Positions 39,753 through 47,091 of a stretch of 64,000 nucleotides of DNA are shown here, in pieces (position 1 is the first letter of the stretch; every line of letters starts with the position of its first letter). The position numbers and the translations under genes were made by a program. The stretch lies in contig CAYTIK010000001.1 of NCBI GenBank assembly GCA_964438025.1, positions 1-64,000 on the forward strand. Direction: 5' to 3'. The notes under the pieces were generated by a model that saw nothing but the letters and a program-made list of their open reading frames with translations, was not told where the DNA came from and did not search any database. The DNA comes from GCA-002790615 sp964438025 (lineage in GTDB: Bacteria > Patescibacteriota > Minisyncoccia > Moranbacterales > UBA2206).

Positions 39753-40484
39753 TTACTTGCGATTATCATTTCTAAACTCCAGCTCTCTGAAAGACTGGGG
39801 AGTTTTAGAAGCAGACAGCCAATAGCGGTATTGCTTTATCAATGCTCCCAACCCTAGCCCATGGGAATGAGCTACCGAAAATTTAGCATCTTTCACGGCA
39901 ACATAACCTTTTTCGAACCAATGCCTGGCCCAAGCTTCATCTTCCCCGCCCCAGCCATATCTTTCATCAAATTTATGTATTTCCCATAAATCTCTGCGGA
40001 TTATGGCGTGCGTAAATCCCATCACACCCATCCTAGCTTTATTAACCGTAACTTTGCGGTTTAACAGCAAGGCTAATTTTATCTTAAAATTATTGAAGCA
40101 AACTTTTTCCCACCAAGTGCCATCCGGCAGGGCTCGTATTCCTCCGTAAACCCCCAGAATTTTATCACTAGTAAAATTTTTTATCCCATCTTCCAGCCAA
40201 GTTTTGGAAAGCGGCAAAGAATGTCCGCTTAAGAATACGAAATATTTAGTGGCCTCCGCCTTACTGCAACCATAATTAAGAGCTGCTGGGAAAGAAAATT
40301 CTTCCGGTTCAATTTGAAACAACCTGGTGGGAAATTTCTGGATTATTTCCAGCGTCTTGTCAGTCGAGCCGGAGTCGACAATGATTATTTCAAAATCCCG
40401 GTAAGTTTGTTCGATAAGTCTTTTTAAAACCTCCCCGATCCATTTTTCTTCATCTTTTGTCCTGATAATTATAGCTGTTTCCAT
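39753..40484 (-). CDS. Family 2 glycosyltransferase
   Basis: Nucleotide-sugar dependent transferase with a GT-A fold. AIIIRTKDEEKWIGEVLKRL, then FEIIIVDSGSTDKTLEI (nucleotide-binding Asp), then the region of the DxD motif (FVFLSGHSLPLSKTWLEDG, where HSLP replaces a clear DxD). A later FDERYGWGGEDEAWARHWFE gives the catalytic Glu/Asp region (ED motif). 243 aa with no membrane helix. It probably acts in surface polysaccharide synthesis; the acceptor is unknown. Confidence 0.88.
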   Translation of the reverse strand: METAIIIRTKDEEKWIGEVLKRLIEQTYRDFEIIIVDSGSTDKTLEIIQKFPTRLFQIEPEEFSFPAALNYGCSKAEATKYFVFLSGHSLPLSKTWLEDGIKNFTSDKILGVYGGIRALPDGTWWEKVCFNNFKIKLALLLNRKVTVNKARMGVMGFTHAIIRRDLWEIHKFDERYGWGGEDEAWARHWFEKGYVAVKDAKFSVAHSHGLGLGALIKQYRYWLSASKTPQSFRELEFRNDNRK

Positions 40485-40660
40485 AAGCGTTTATCCTTGA
40501 TTTTAAGCTGCTTAAATTATACCATAAAAAATTCCAACAATGTTAACTTACTAAAAGACAGCTTCTCTTTTTGCCATGGTCCAAAATTTGGCCAAAGACC
40601 CTCTTTCCTTATTCCCTAGTTCTGATTATAATAAATATGTTCCTAAATCCATCCTTAAAT

Positions 40661-42175
40661 ATGGCACTGACTATTGAAGATGTCTTCAAAAATTTAAGAG
40701 TTGAATTAAATCCTGACAGAAAAGAACTGATTTTAAGGGCTTACGAATTCGCCAAAAAAGCGCATGCAAGCCAAAAAAGGAAAAATGGTGAGGATTATAT
40801 TCAACACGCTCTCCATACGGCAGCTAATGTCGCCCGCATTGGCATGCGTTCCAAAACAATTGCCGCCAGCCTTTTGCATGATGTGCCGGAAGACACCAGC
40901 GTCACTTTGCGGGAAATCGAAGAAAAATTCGGCAAAGAAATCGCCTTTATCGTTAGCGGCATCACTAAATTGGGCCGTATCAAGCTGCGGGAAACCCGGG
41001 AAGAACTTTATCTGGAAAATTTGCGCCGGATGTTTTTGGCTATGGCTTCGGATATCCGTGTGGTTATTATTAAACTGGCTGACCGCTTGCACAATATGGA
41101 AACTTTAGATTCTTTGCCAGCAGAAAAAATAAAAAGGATTGCCCTGGAAACTATGGAAATTTTTGTACCGATCGCCAATCGGCTGGGTATCGGCGATGTC
41201 AAAACCAAATTGGAAGACCTGGCTTTCAAATATCTGGAACCGGAAAATTACGAAAAAATCAAGAAACTGGAAGAAACCGAATACGAACAAATGGAAAAAA
41301 ACATGGAACTGGTGGTTTCCGAATTAAAAAAAGAATTAAAAAAAGAAGGGATAAATTTTATTGATATTTCCGGCCGGGCCAAATCGCTTTACCGGCTCTT
41401 TGTCAAGCTCAAGGATCATAACATGGACATCCATAAGATTTATGATTTGGCCGGCATCCGCATCATCGTGCCGTCCATTTCCGACTGTTATGAAACTCTG
41501 GGCATTGTCCATCGGATATATCATCCGCTGATCGGCCGCATCAAGGATTATATCTCTTTGCCTAAGCCTAACGGCTATCAATCCATCCATACGACAATTT
41601 TTGCCCCGGAAGGTAAATTTTTGGAAGTGCAGATCCGCACCCAGCAGATGCATGATGAATCCGAATTCGGCATCGCTGCCCATTGGATCTATAGCGAGCA
41701 TAAAAAAGATTGGCGGGATTTTTTCACTTTTGGCAAGAAAAAGATTGTTCCCGAAGAAGAATTGACCTGGATCAAGCAACTCAAAGATTGGCAGACGGAA
41801 ATCGGCAAAGATAACAAGGAATTTTTGGAAGATTTAAAAATCGATTTTTTTAAAAACCACATTTTCGCTTTCACCCCTCGCGGCGAAGTCATCGATCTGC
41901 CGGAAGAATCTACGCCGATTGATTTTGCCTATCATGTCCACAGTGAAATTGGCAATCGAACTACCGGCGCCAAGGTAGACGGGAAAATGGTACCGCTGGA
42001 TTATAAGATCAGAAATGGAGAAGTAGTGGAAATCATCACCTCTCGCGATCCAAAAAAACCCAGCCGCGACTGGCTACGCTTCGTGAAAACTTCGGTAGCT
42101 AAAAGTCACATCCGCAAGAATCTGAAAGAAGATCCGTCTTCCGGCTTAAGAAATTTTTTCCAAAATAGATTTTAA
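40661..42175 (+). CDS. relA: (p)ppGpp synthetase/hydrolase, Rel type, short
   Basis: Makes and hydrolyses the alarmone (p)ppGpp. The HD hydrolase domain is intact (HALHTAANVARIG, LLHDVPEDT, KLADRLHNMETL). The synthetase domain has LYRLFVKLKDHNMDIHKIYD, IIVPSISDCYETLG and PKPNGYQSIHTTI, and TGS begins HIFAFTPRGEVIDLP. The protein ends soon after TGS (about 505 aa from the chosen ATG at 40661), lacking the usual zinc-finger and ACT domains. I prefer this ATG over the TTG at 40571, as a TATAAT lies at 40627-40632. The 3' end overlaps parB tail-to-tail by 30 bp. Confidence 0.93.
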   Translation: MALTIEDVFKNLRVELNPDRKELILRAYEFAKKAHASQKRKNGEDYIQHALHTAANVARIGMRSKTIAASLLHDVPEDTSVTLREIEEKFGKEIAFIVSGITKLGRIKLRETREELYLENLRRMFLAMASDIRVVIIKLADRLHNMETLDSLPAEKIKRIALETMEIFVPIANRLGIGDVKTKLEDLAFKYLEPENYEKIKKLEETEYEQMEKNMELVVSELKKELKKEGINFIDISGRAKSLYRLFVKLKDHNMDIHKIYDLAGIRIIVPSISDCYETLGIVHRIYHPLIGRIKDYISLPKPNGYQSIHTTIFAPEGKFLEVQIRTQQMHDESEFGIAAHWIYSEHKKDWRDFFTFGKKKIVPEEELTWIKQLKDWQTEIGKDNKEFLEDLKIDFFKNHIFAFTPRGEVIDLPEESTPIDFAYHVHSEIGNRTTGAKVDGKMVPLDYKIRNGEVVEIITSRDPKKPSRDWLRFVKTSVAKSHIRKNLKEDPSSGLRNFFQNRF

Positions 42176-43054
42176 TTCTTCAGGAGAATAATATTCAATG
42201 ACAATTTTTCCTCCTTGTCCGGCTTTTTGCAATTTAACCTTAGTTCCCAGGGTGCCCGTTAGCCTGTCTTCTACTTCTTTTACTTCCGGATCAATATTGA
42301 CCAAACGTTTATGCTTTCTGACGGAAATTTCCTTGGTTTTACTTTCTACCTGTCTGACCGTTAAATTATTTTTCAAAATCAATTCAAATAAGGCGCGCTG
42401 TTTTTCCGGATCTGCAATCGCTAAAATCGCTTTAGCATGGCCTTCGGTTATCTTTTCCTCTTGCAACGCCCGTTGAATTTCAGCCGGTAATTGTAATAAT
42501 CTCAACTTATTAGCTACCGCGCTGCGGCTTTTGCCGACTTTCTCGGCCACTTCTTCTTGGCTTAGGCCGAATTCTTGGGAAAGTTTTTGGTAAGAATCCG
42601 CTTCTTCTATTGGATTCAAATCGTGCCGCTGAATATTTTCAATAATAGCCAATTCCAATTTTTGTTGTTCATTGGCTTCACGAATAATTACCGGCACTTT
42701 GGTTAATCCCGCCAGTTTCGCTGCTTTCAACCTCCGTTCACCGGCGATTATTTCCAATCGTCCGCCGCGCGCTGTTACCAATATCGGTTGGATAATACCG
42801 TTCTTTTTTATGGAGTTGGCTAATTCTTGAATTTTTTCCGTGTTAAAATCTTTCCGAGGCTGATGTGGATTAGCAATAATCTTAAAAATTTCCACTTCTT
42901 CCACTTTTTGGCCTTCCGTCAAAAGAAACGGAGAAACCTTGGGATTGGCGACTTTTGCGCCGAAATAATTAAAATTATCCGCCGGTTTAGAAATTTTACT
43001 CTTGGGCGGAATCAGCGAAGATAATCCCCGGCCGAGTCCAAAATTTTGAGACAT
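42146..43054 (-). CDS. parB: Chromosome partitioning protein ParB
   Basis: CTP-dependent DNA clamp that binds parS near the origin. The N-terminal LGRGLSSLIPPK peptide activates ParA. The ParB/Srx domain reads ANPHQPRKDF, ELANSIKKNGIIQPILV and IIAGERRLKAAKLAG (CTP-binding GERR). HTH is LSQEEVAEKVGKSRSAVANKLRLL, and the C-terminal dimer domain ends the protein. I start at the ATG at 43054 because the upstream extension is 7-mer repeat. No parS-like TGTTTCACGTGAAACA is seen in the window. It follows parA after a 109-bp gap. Confidence 0.95.
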   Translation of the reverse strand: MSQNFGLGRGLSSLIPPKSKISKPADNFNYFGAKVANPKVSPFLLTEGQKVEEVEIFKIIANPHQPRKDFNTEKIQELANSIKKNGIIQPILVTARGGRLEIIAGERRLKAAKLAGLTKVPVIIREANEQQKLELAIIENIQRHDLNPIEEADSYQKLSQEFGLSQEEVAEKVGKSRSAVANKLRLLQLPAEIQRALQEEKITEGHAKAILAIADPEKQRALFELILKNNLTVRQVESKTKEISVRKHKRLVNIDPEVKEVEDRLTGTLGTKVKLQKAGQGGKIVIEYYSPEELKSILEKIS

Positions 43055-43063
43055 ACTAATTAG

Positions 43064-43156
43064 AAATTCCAAATCCCAAATTCCAAATCCCAAACATTTT
43101 TAATTCAAACTCTCGCTTTTTGTTTAGTATTTCGATATTCGGATTTCGGATTTTTT
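43064..43156. repeat. Paired inverted heptamer arrays, parA-parB gap
   Basis: AAATTCC, AAATCCC, AAATTCC, AAATCCC, AAACATT (43064-43098) face ATTTCGA, TATTCGG, ATTTCGG, ATTTTTT (43129-43156). A transcript could fold them together. Confidence 0.65.
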
Positions 43157-43163
43157 ATATTAA

Positions 43164-43955
43164 TTATATTGTAAAACTTTTTTGGCTGTTGGCTTTTTCT
43201 AGTTCAATCACTTCCCGTGCTAGATTTTTATACGCCCGCGCGCCTTTGGAAAAAGCGTCAAAGCCTAGGATGGATTTACCGAAGCCCGGCGCTTCCGCCA
43301 GGCGGATGCTGCGCGGGATGATGCTGTCAAAAACATGCCCGGGAAAATGGTCCTGTACTTCTTTGACGACCTGGCGGGCTAGGCGATTGCGCTTGTCATA
43401 CATCGTGAGCAGCGCTCCTTTAATTTTTAATTCCGGTTGTAAATTTTCTTTAACTAAATTAATAGTGTTGAGTAATTGGCTCAATCCCTCTAACGCGAAA
43501 TATTCCGTTTGTACCGGAATGATAACTTCATCGCTAGCGACTAAACCATTGATGGTCAATAAGCCCAGGCTCGGTGGAGAATCAATAATGATAAAATCAT
43601 AATTGGTCCGTACTTCTCGGAGCACATTATACAGGCGAAATTCCCGATTTTCCATATGCACCATTTCAATGCCGGCTCCGGCCAAATCCTGGGAAGCGGG
43701 AATGATATCTAAACCTAAAGTGGAAGTTTTCAAAATAATTTGCGCTGGCGATTCGTTTATAATCATCGCGTGATACAGGCTTTTTTCAATCTGGCGGATA
43801 TCCAAGCCCAATCCGGAAGAAGCATTGCCTTGCGGATCCAAATCTACCAGCAATACAAATTTTCCGGCGGACGCTAAACATGTCGCCAAGTTGATTGCCG
43901 ACGTAGTTTTTCCAACTCCGCCTTTCTGATTGACGAGTGAAATAATCTTTGCCAT
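43164..43955 (-). CDS. parA: Chromosome partitioning ATPase ParA/Soj
   Basis: Deviant Walker ATPase that drives origin segregation with ParB. The Walker A is KGGVGKTT (10-17) in NQKGGVGKTTSAINLA, the A' motif is LLVDLDPQGNASSGLG, and Walker B is FIIIDSPPSLGLLT. 263 aa without an N-terminal HTH, the chromosomal type. It is the upstream partner of parB. A TATAAT and a small AGTATA-T-TATACT palindrome lie directly upstream. Confidence 0.96.
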   Translation of the reverse strand: MAKIISLVNQKGGVGKTTSAINLATCLASAGKFVLLVDLDPQGNASSGLGLDIRQIEKSLYHAMIINESPAQIILKTSTLGLDIIPASQDLAGAGIEMVHMENREFRLYNVLREVRTNYDFIIIDSPPSLGLLTINGLVASDEVIIPVQTEYFALEGLSQLLNTINLVKENLQPELKIKGALLTMYDKRNRLARQVVKEVQDHFPGHVFDSIIPRSIRLAEAPGFGKSILGFDAFSKGARAYKNLAREVIELEKANSQKSFTI

Positions 43956-44019
43956 AATGCTTGAGTATATTATACTATATTTAGAGGAAAAATAGAAAAA
44001 ATATTGCTAAGCCGAGATG

Positions 44020-44103
44020 GCCCAAGTGGCGGAATTGGTATACGCGTACGACTCAAAATCGTATAGGAGCAATCCTATGAGAGTTCAAGTCTCTCCTTGG
44101 GCA
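44020..44103 (+). tRNA. tRNA-Leu (anticodon CAA)
   Basis: Acceptor arms GCCCAAG (44020-44026) and CTTGGGC (44096-44102) pair fully with discriminator A. The D-loop region is GGCGGAATTGGTATACGC. The anticodon stem-loop TACGA-CTCAAAA-TCGTA gives CAA (UUG codons). A long variable arm (TATAGGAGCAATCCTATG) and a T-arm with GTTCAAGTC fit the Leu class II shape. CCA is not encoded. Confidence 0.93.
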
Positions 44104-44161
44104 CAATAATTATCTTGGGTTTCCGCCGCCCAAGCGGACGGATCCCGCCGGATGGCGAGAC

Positions 44162-44181
44162 GACTCCCTTCCTCGGCACCA
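44162..44181 (+). other. tRNA 3'-end-like fragment
   Basis: GACTCCCTTCCTCGGCACCA looks like the T-arm 3' strand, acceptor strand and encoded CCA of a tRNA. Its CTCGGC could pair with GCCGAG at 44011-44016, just before the tRNA-Leu. The rest of a tRNA is missing; the flank (44117-44160) is GC-rich repeat. Confidence 0.35.
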
Positions 44182-44192
44182 GTAAAAATATT

Positions 44193-44217
44193 AAAAAACG
44201 CTTATTGGCGTTTTTTG
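44193..44217 (+). terminator. Terminator after tRNA-Leu
   Basis: The stem AAAAACGC/GCGTTTTT with a 6-nt loop has a T-run on the plus strand. Confidence 0.75.
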
Positions 44218-44223
44218 TTTTAA

Positions 44224-44263
44224 TAAAAAATGGCATGGGGAGCGACGAGACGCTTCCCATGCC
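44224..44263 (-). terminator. Terminator of the 80-aa Cys-rich gene
   Basis: The stem GGCATGGG-AAGCG/CGCT-CCCATGCC is followed by ATTTTTTATT on the minus strand. Confidence 0.85.
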
Positions 44264-44283
44264 GGAGGTTTAAAAATGAGCTC

Positions 44284-44526
44284 TTAAATGCCCCATGCCA
44301 CCAGAGGTTCTTTTCGCACCATTCTTATTTTTCTCCTCGGACTATTTCCGCTGCACTTTTCATAATTGGTTTGTCCTGAACCATCGCGAACCACTCCTTC
44401 TTGACAAGTCCCATTGCCTACATGATATCCGCAAACAGGTGTTTTTTGCGTGAATAGGCATCTGCTTTTACATTTTTTGTCATCAATAATTCCCACATCC
44501 GATGCGACTCCTCCACCTCTTGGCAT
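44284..44526 (-). CDS. Hypothetical Cys-containing protein, 80 aa
   Basis: Starts MPRGGGVASDVGIIDDKKCK. Cysteines at KKCKSRC, PVCGYHVGNGTC and EKCSG, followed by a basic tail RRKIRMVRKE, suggest a small disulfide or zinc protein. There is no signal peptide. A GAGGAGG site 9 nt upstream and a terminator downstream support a real gene. Not recognised. Confidence 0.65.
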   Translation of the reverse strand: MPRGGGVASDVGIIDDKKCKSRCLFTQKTPVCGYHVGNGTCQEGVVRDGSGQTNYEKCSGNSPRRKIRMVRKEPLVAWGI

Positions 44527-44757
44527 AAGCTATTCCTCCTCTTTTTTTGTTTTACCGCTCGGACCATCCGAACGGCACTAAAAAATCCGCTTGCGGGCGG
44601 ATAATTTTCTTTTGGTTATTTGAGAAAAATTATGTTAATCCGCCCGGTGAAAAACTACCCAAAATAATCAGGTTAAAAATCCACAAGGATAAATTTTTCG
44701 TTGAGCTTTTTAACATATTTTAATTATAAGGATAATTTGAAAAGTGTCAAATTCTGT
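44527..44757. other. Gap upstream of the Cys-rich gene
   Basis: Contains a TCCGCTTGCGGGCGGA repeat scrap (44586-44601) and AT-rich sequence. No ORF and no clear promoter. Confidence 0.4.
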
Positions 44758-45564
44758 CTATTTTTTACTCGCTAGATAAGTATTTCTCAAGAGACAAGCG
44801 ATGGTGACTGGACCGATGCCGCCAGGCACGGGTGTTAAGAAAGCCGCTTTCTTTTTGACGGAAGCAAAATCCACGTCCCCTAAAACTTTCTGACCTTTTT
44901 TCGTAATTCCCCCGTCCACGATAATTACACCTGGTTTTATCATTTTATCCGTTATCAATCCCGGCTGGCCGACAGCCGAAATAATAATATCGGCTTTTTG
45001 TACTTTTTCAATATTTTTATTCAATTCCTTGGATAAAAGATATGCTCCGGATATTTTTTTCTTCCCAAGAGTATTCGCCATTACCTCGCCGAATTTTTCC
45101 GAATTGGTAATCACTAGAGCTTTTTTATTTTGAAGTTTTACCCGGCTGGAAAGCAGTATTTCCAGAATGGCTTGCGGAAAAACCGGCTGCAGATTGGCAG
45201 TATTTTTAGCGGAAAATCCATCTGCATCTTTTCGTGGATCAATGGCGTTAATTATCTTTTGCGTCTGGAAATTTTTGGGCAACGGCAACTGGACAATCAT
45301 CCCGCTGATTTTTTTATCGGCGTTTAATTCTTGGATTTTTTTGATTATTCTCGTTTCTTTAATTTTTGCAGAAAATTGAAAAAGCTGAAAATTGATCCCA
45401 TTTTTTTCCGCCGCTTTTTTCTTGAGCTTCACGTATAATTGAGATGCTTTGTCATTGCCGACTAAAATAACCGCCAAGCCTGGCTTGTTTTTATCAGCAC
45501 TTATTTTTTTCTTCAAATCCCCAAGAATCTTATCCGCGATTTTTTTACCTTTCAAAAGTTTCAT
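44758..45564 (-). CDS. folD: Methylenetetrahydrofolate dehydrogenase/cyclohydrolase
   Basis: Bifunctional NADP enzyme that interconverts methylene- and formyl-tetrahydrofolate. YVKLKKKAAEKNGIN contains the conserved YxxxK-type catalytic Lys region. GMIVQLPLPKN and DPRKDADGF form the folate site, and FLTPVPGGIGPVTIACLLRNT is the C-terminal signature. The NADP-binding segment reads ALVITNSEKFGEVMANTL where most have VVGRSxxVGxP, so cofactor binding may be altered. 268 aa. Its start adjoins the uppP stop (one shared base). Confidence 0.93.
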   Translation of the reverse strand: MKLLKGKKIADKILGDLKKKISADKNKPGLAVILVGNDKASQLYVKLKKKAAEKNGINFQLFQFSAKIKETRIIKKIQELNADKKISGMIVQLPLPKNFQTQKIINAIDPRKDADGFSAKNTANLQPVFPQAILEILLSSRVKLQNKKALVITNSEKFGEVMANTLGKKKISGAYLLSKELNKNIEKVQKADIIISAVGQPGLITDKMIKPGVIIVDGGITKKGQKVLGDVDFASVKKKAAFLTPVPGGIGPVTIACLLRNTYLASKK

Positions 45565-46370
45565 TATTTTAGAAAATAAATAACGCTGATTAAAATAGCT
45601 AATACTAATCTATACCAAAAGAAAATTTTATAACCGATTTTTTCAATCAAGAGCAAGAGATATTTAATCGCTAAATAACCCGACAAAGCCGAAACCACAA
45701 CGCCTAAAATTATCGGCCAATTTATGCCACTTTGCAAAAGTTCCGGTAATTTGAAAACTGTCGCGCCCAAAATTATCGGCGTGGAAAGCAGAAAAGAAAA
45801 GCGGGCCGCGCTTTGTCGACTCAAACCCAACCAGAGTCCGGCAGTAATCGTTGCACCCGATCGGGAAACTCCAGGAATAATCGCCACGGCCTGGGATAAG
45901 CCGATAATTAAAGCGTCTTTCCAACTGACTTGTCCGAGATTTTTGCGATGCTGCAAATATTTATCCGCTAGATATAAAACTAAACCTGCTAAAAATAACA
46001 TCTCGGCAATAAGCAAGGGACTGCGAAAAATTGTTTCGGCCTTAGCTTCCAAAAAATATCCAGCCAAAACTCCCGGAATAGTTGCCACAGCTAGTAGCCA
46101 TAAAATATTTTTTCCGTAGTTTGGGATTTGGGATTTAGTATTTGGGATTTGATTTTTGAATGCTAATTCAAAAATCTCTATCCAGTCTTTCCAAAAATAC
46201 GCTAAAACCGCAATTAAAGTTCCCAGATGGAGCGCTACATCAAAAGCCAACCCCGGATCTTTCCAGCCGAAAAAATACGGCGCCAGAATCAGATGCGCGG
46301 TTGAAGAAATAGGCAAAAATTCGCCCAAACCTTGAACTAAGCCTAAAATTATTGCTTGTAATGCTTCCAT
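45564..46370 (-). CDS. uppP: Undecaprenyl-diphosphatase
   Basis: Membrane enzyme that recycles the wall-lipid carrier. GLVQGLGEFLPISSTAHLIL (about 10-29) is the Glu-rich active motif, and PGVSRSGATITAGL near 165-178 is the second. It has about seven helices. Inserted at residues 71-85, QIPNTKSQIPNYGKN is encoded by a 42-bp 7-mer array in the cytoplasmic loop between helices, where relatives have a short loop. Gene next to folD. Confidence 0.95.
   Translation of the reverse strand: MEALQAIILGLVQGLGEFLPISSTAHLILAPYFFGWKDPGLAFDVALHLGTLIAVLAYFWKDWIEIFELAFKNQIPNTKSQIPNYGKNILWLLAVATIPGVLAGYFLEAKAETIFRSPLLIAEMLFLAGLVLYLADKYLQHRKNLGQVSWKDALIIGLSQAVAIIPGVSRSGATITAGLWLGLSRQSAARFSFLLSTPIILGATVFKLPELLQSGINWPIILGVVVSALSGYLAIKYLLLLIEKIGYKIFFWYRLVLAILISVIYFLK
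46116..46157. repeat. 42-bp heptamer array in frame in uppP
   Basis: GTAGTTT, GGGATTT, GGGATTT, AGTATTT, GGGATTT, GATTTTT: six units, 42 bp, equal to 14 codons, so the frame is kept. Confidence 0.7.
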
Positions 46371-46379
46371 AGATTAAAA

Positions 46380-47075
46380 TTATTTGCTTCCCACTAAAAC
46401 AATATTTTTTCCATTTATTGTATCACACTTGCCGATGGAAAAACCAGCTTGGGAAAAAAGTTCGGCTAATTCCCTCTTGGTAAAAGCGTGGTGATAACGG
46501 GGAAAGATATTATTTCGATTATCTTGAAAATTAATATAACAGTCGTTCCAGTCTAAAAAACTGCGCCCTAAAATCTTTTCTTCCCAATTGAAAAAAATCT
46601 GCCGCCAGTATTTCTTTTGCCATAAATTCCAAACAGTTATAATAATCGTTCCTTCCGGCCGCAAAATCCGATATAATTCTTCCGCCATTTTTTTTCTCAT
46701 TTCCCGGCTTGGCAAATGATGAAAAACCGCAATAGCATAAATCACATTGAAAGAATCGCTTTCTAGTGGTAAACTATCTAAACCGGATATTTTTTGGAAT
46801 TCTATCCCCGGCCCGCGGAATTGATTTTGCGCTTCCTTGAGCAATTTAGCAGAAATATCTACGCCAGTATAGTCAATGCCTTTTTTACCTAAAAAATCCA
46901 ACAGGCGCCCATTGCCACAGCCAAAATCCAGCACTTTATCGCCCCTTTTACAATAGCTGCCAATGAACTCCAGGTCTTTCCAAAGATGGTTCCGGGTTTG
47001 GGTAAATTTCTCGCTAATCAAATCATATCCCCTAGCCGTATCTGTTATAATTTTCTCCGCTAATTTTTGCTCCAT
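46380..47075 (-). CDS. Class I SAM methyltransferase, TRM9/ALKBH8-like
   Basis: VLDFGCGNGRLLDFLGKKG is the SAM-binding motif I, YTGVDIS motif II, and FNVIYAIAVFHHLPS motif IV. The MAEELYRILRPEGTIIITVWN strand with WNLWQKKYW after it resembles TRM9/ALKBH8-like tRNA wobble-uridine methyltransferases. Adjacent elp3-like gene, in the opposite direction, also modifies the wobble uridine, so a role in the same modification is plausible but inferred. 231 aa. Confidence 0.82.
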   Translation of the reverse strand: MEQKLAEKIITDTARGYDLISEKFTQTRNHLWKDLEFIGSYCKRGDKVLDFGCGNGRLLDFLGKKGIDYTGVDISAKLLKEAQNQFRGPGIEFQKISGLDSLPLESDSFNVIYAIAVFHHLPSREMRKKMAEELYRILRPEGTIIITVWNLWQKKYWRQIFFNWEEKILGRSFLDWNDCYINFQDNRNNIFPRYHHAFTKRELAELFSQAGFSIGKCDTINGKNIVLVGSK

Positions 47076-47091
47076 AAAGCTTATTTAACCC

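Noticed and set aside
44104..44283. A second complete tRNA gene
   Set aside because: Only a 20-nt 3' end is visible. No D-arm or anticodon stem can be folded from the preceding GC-rich repeat.
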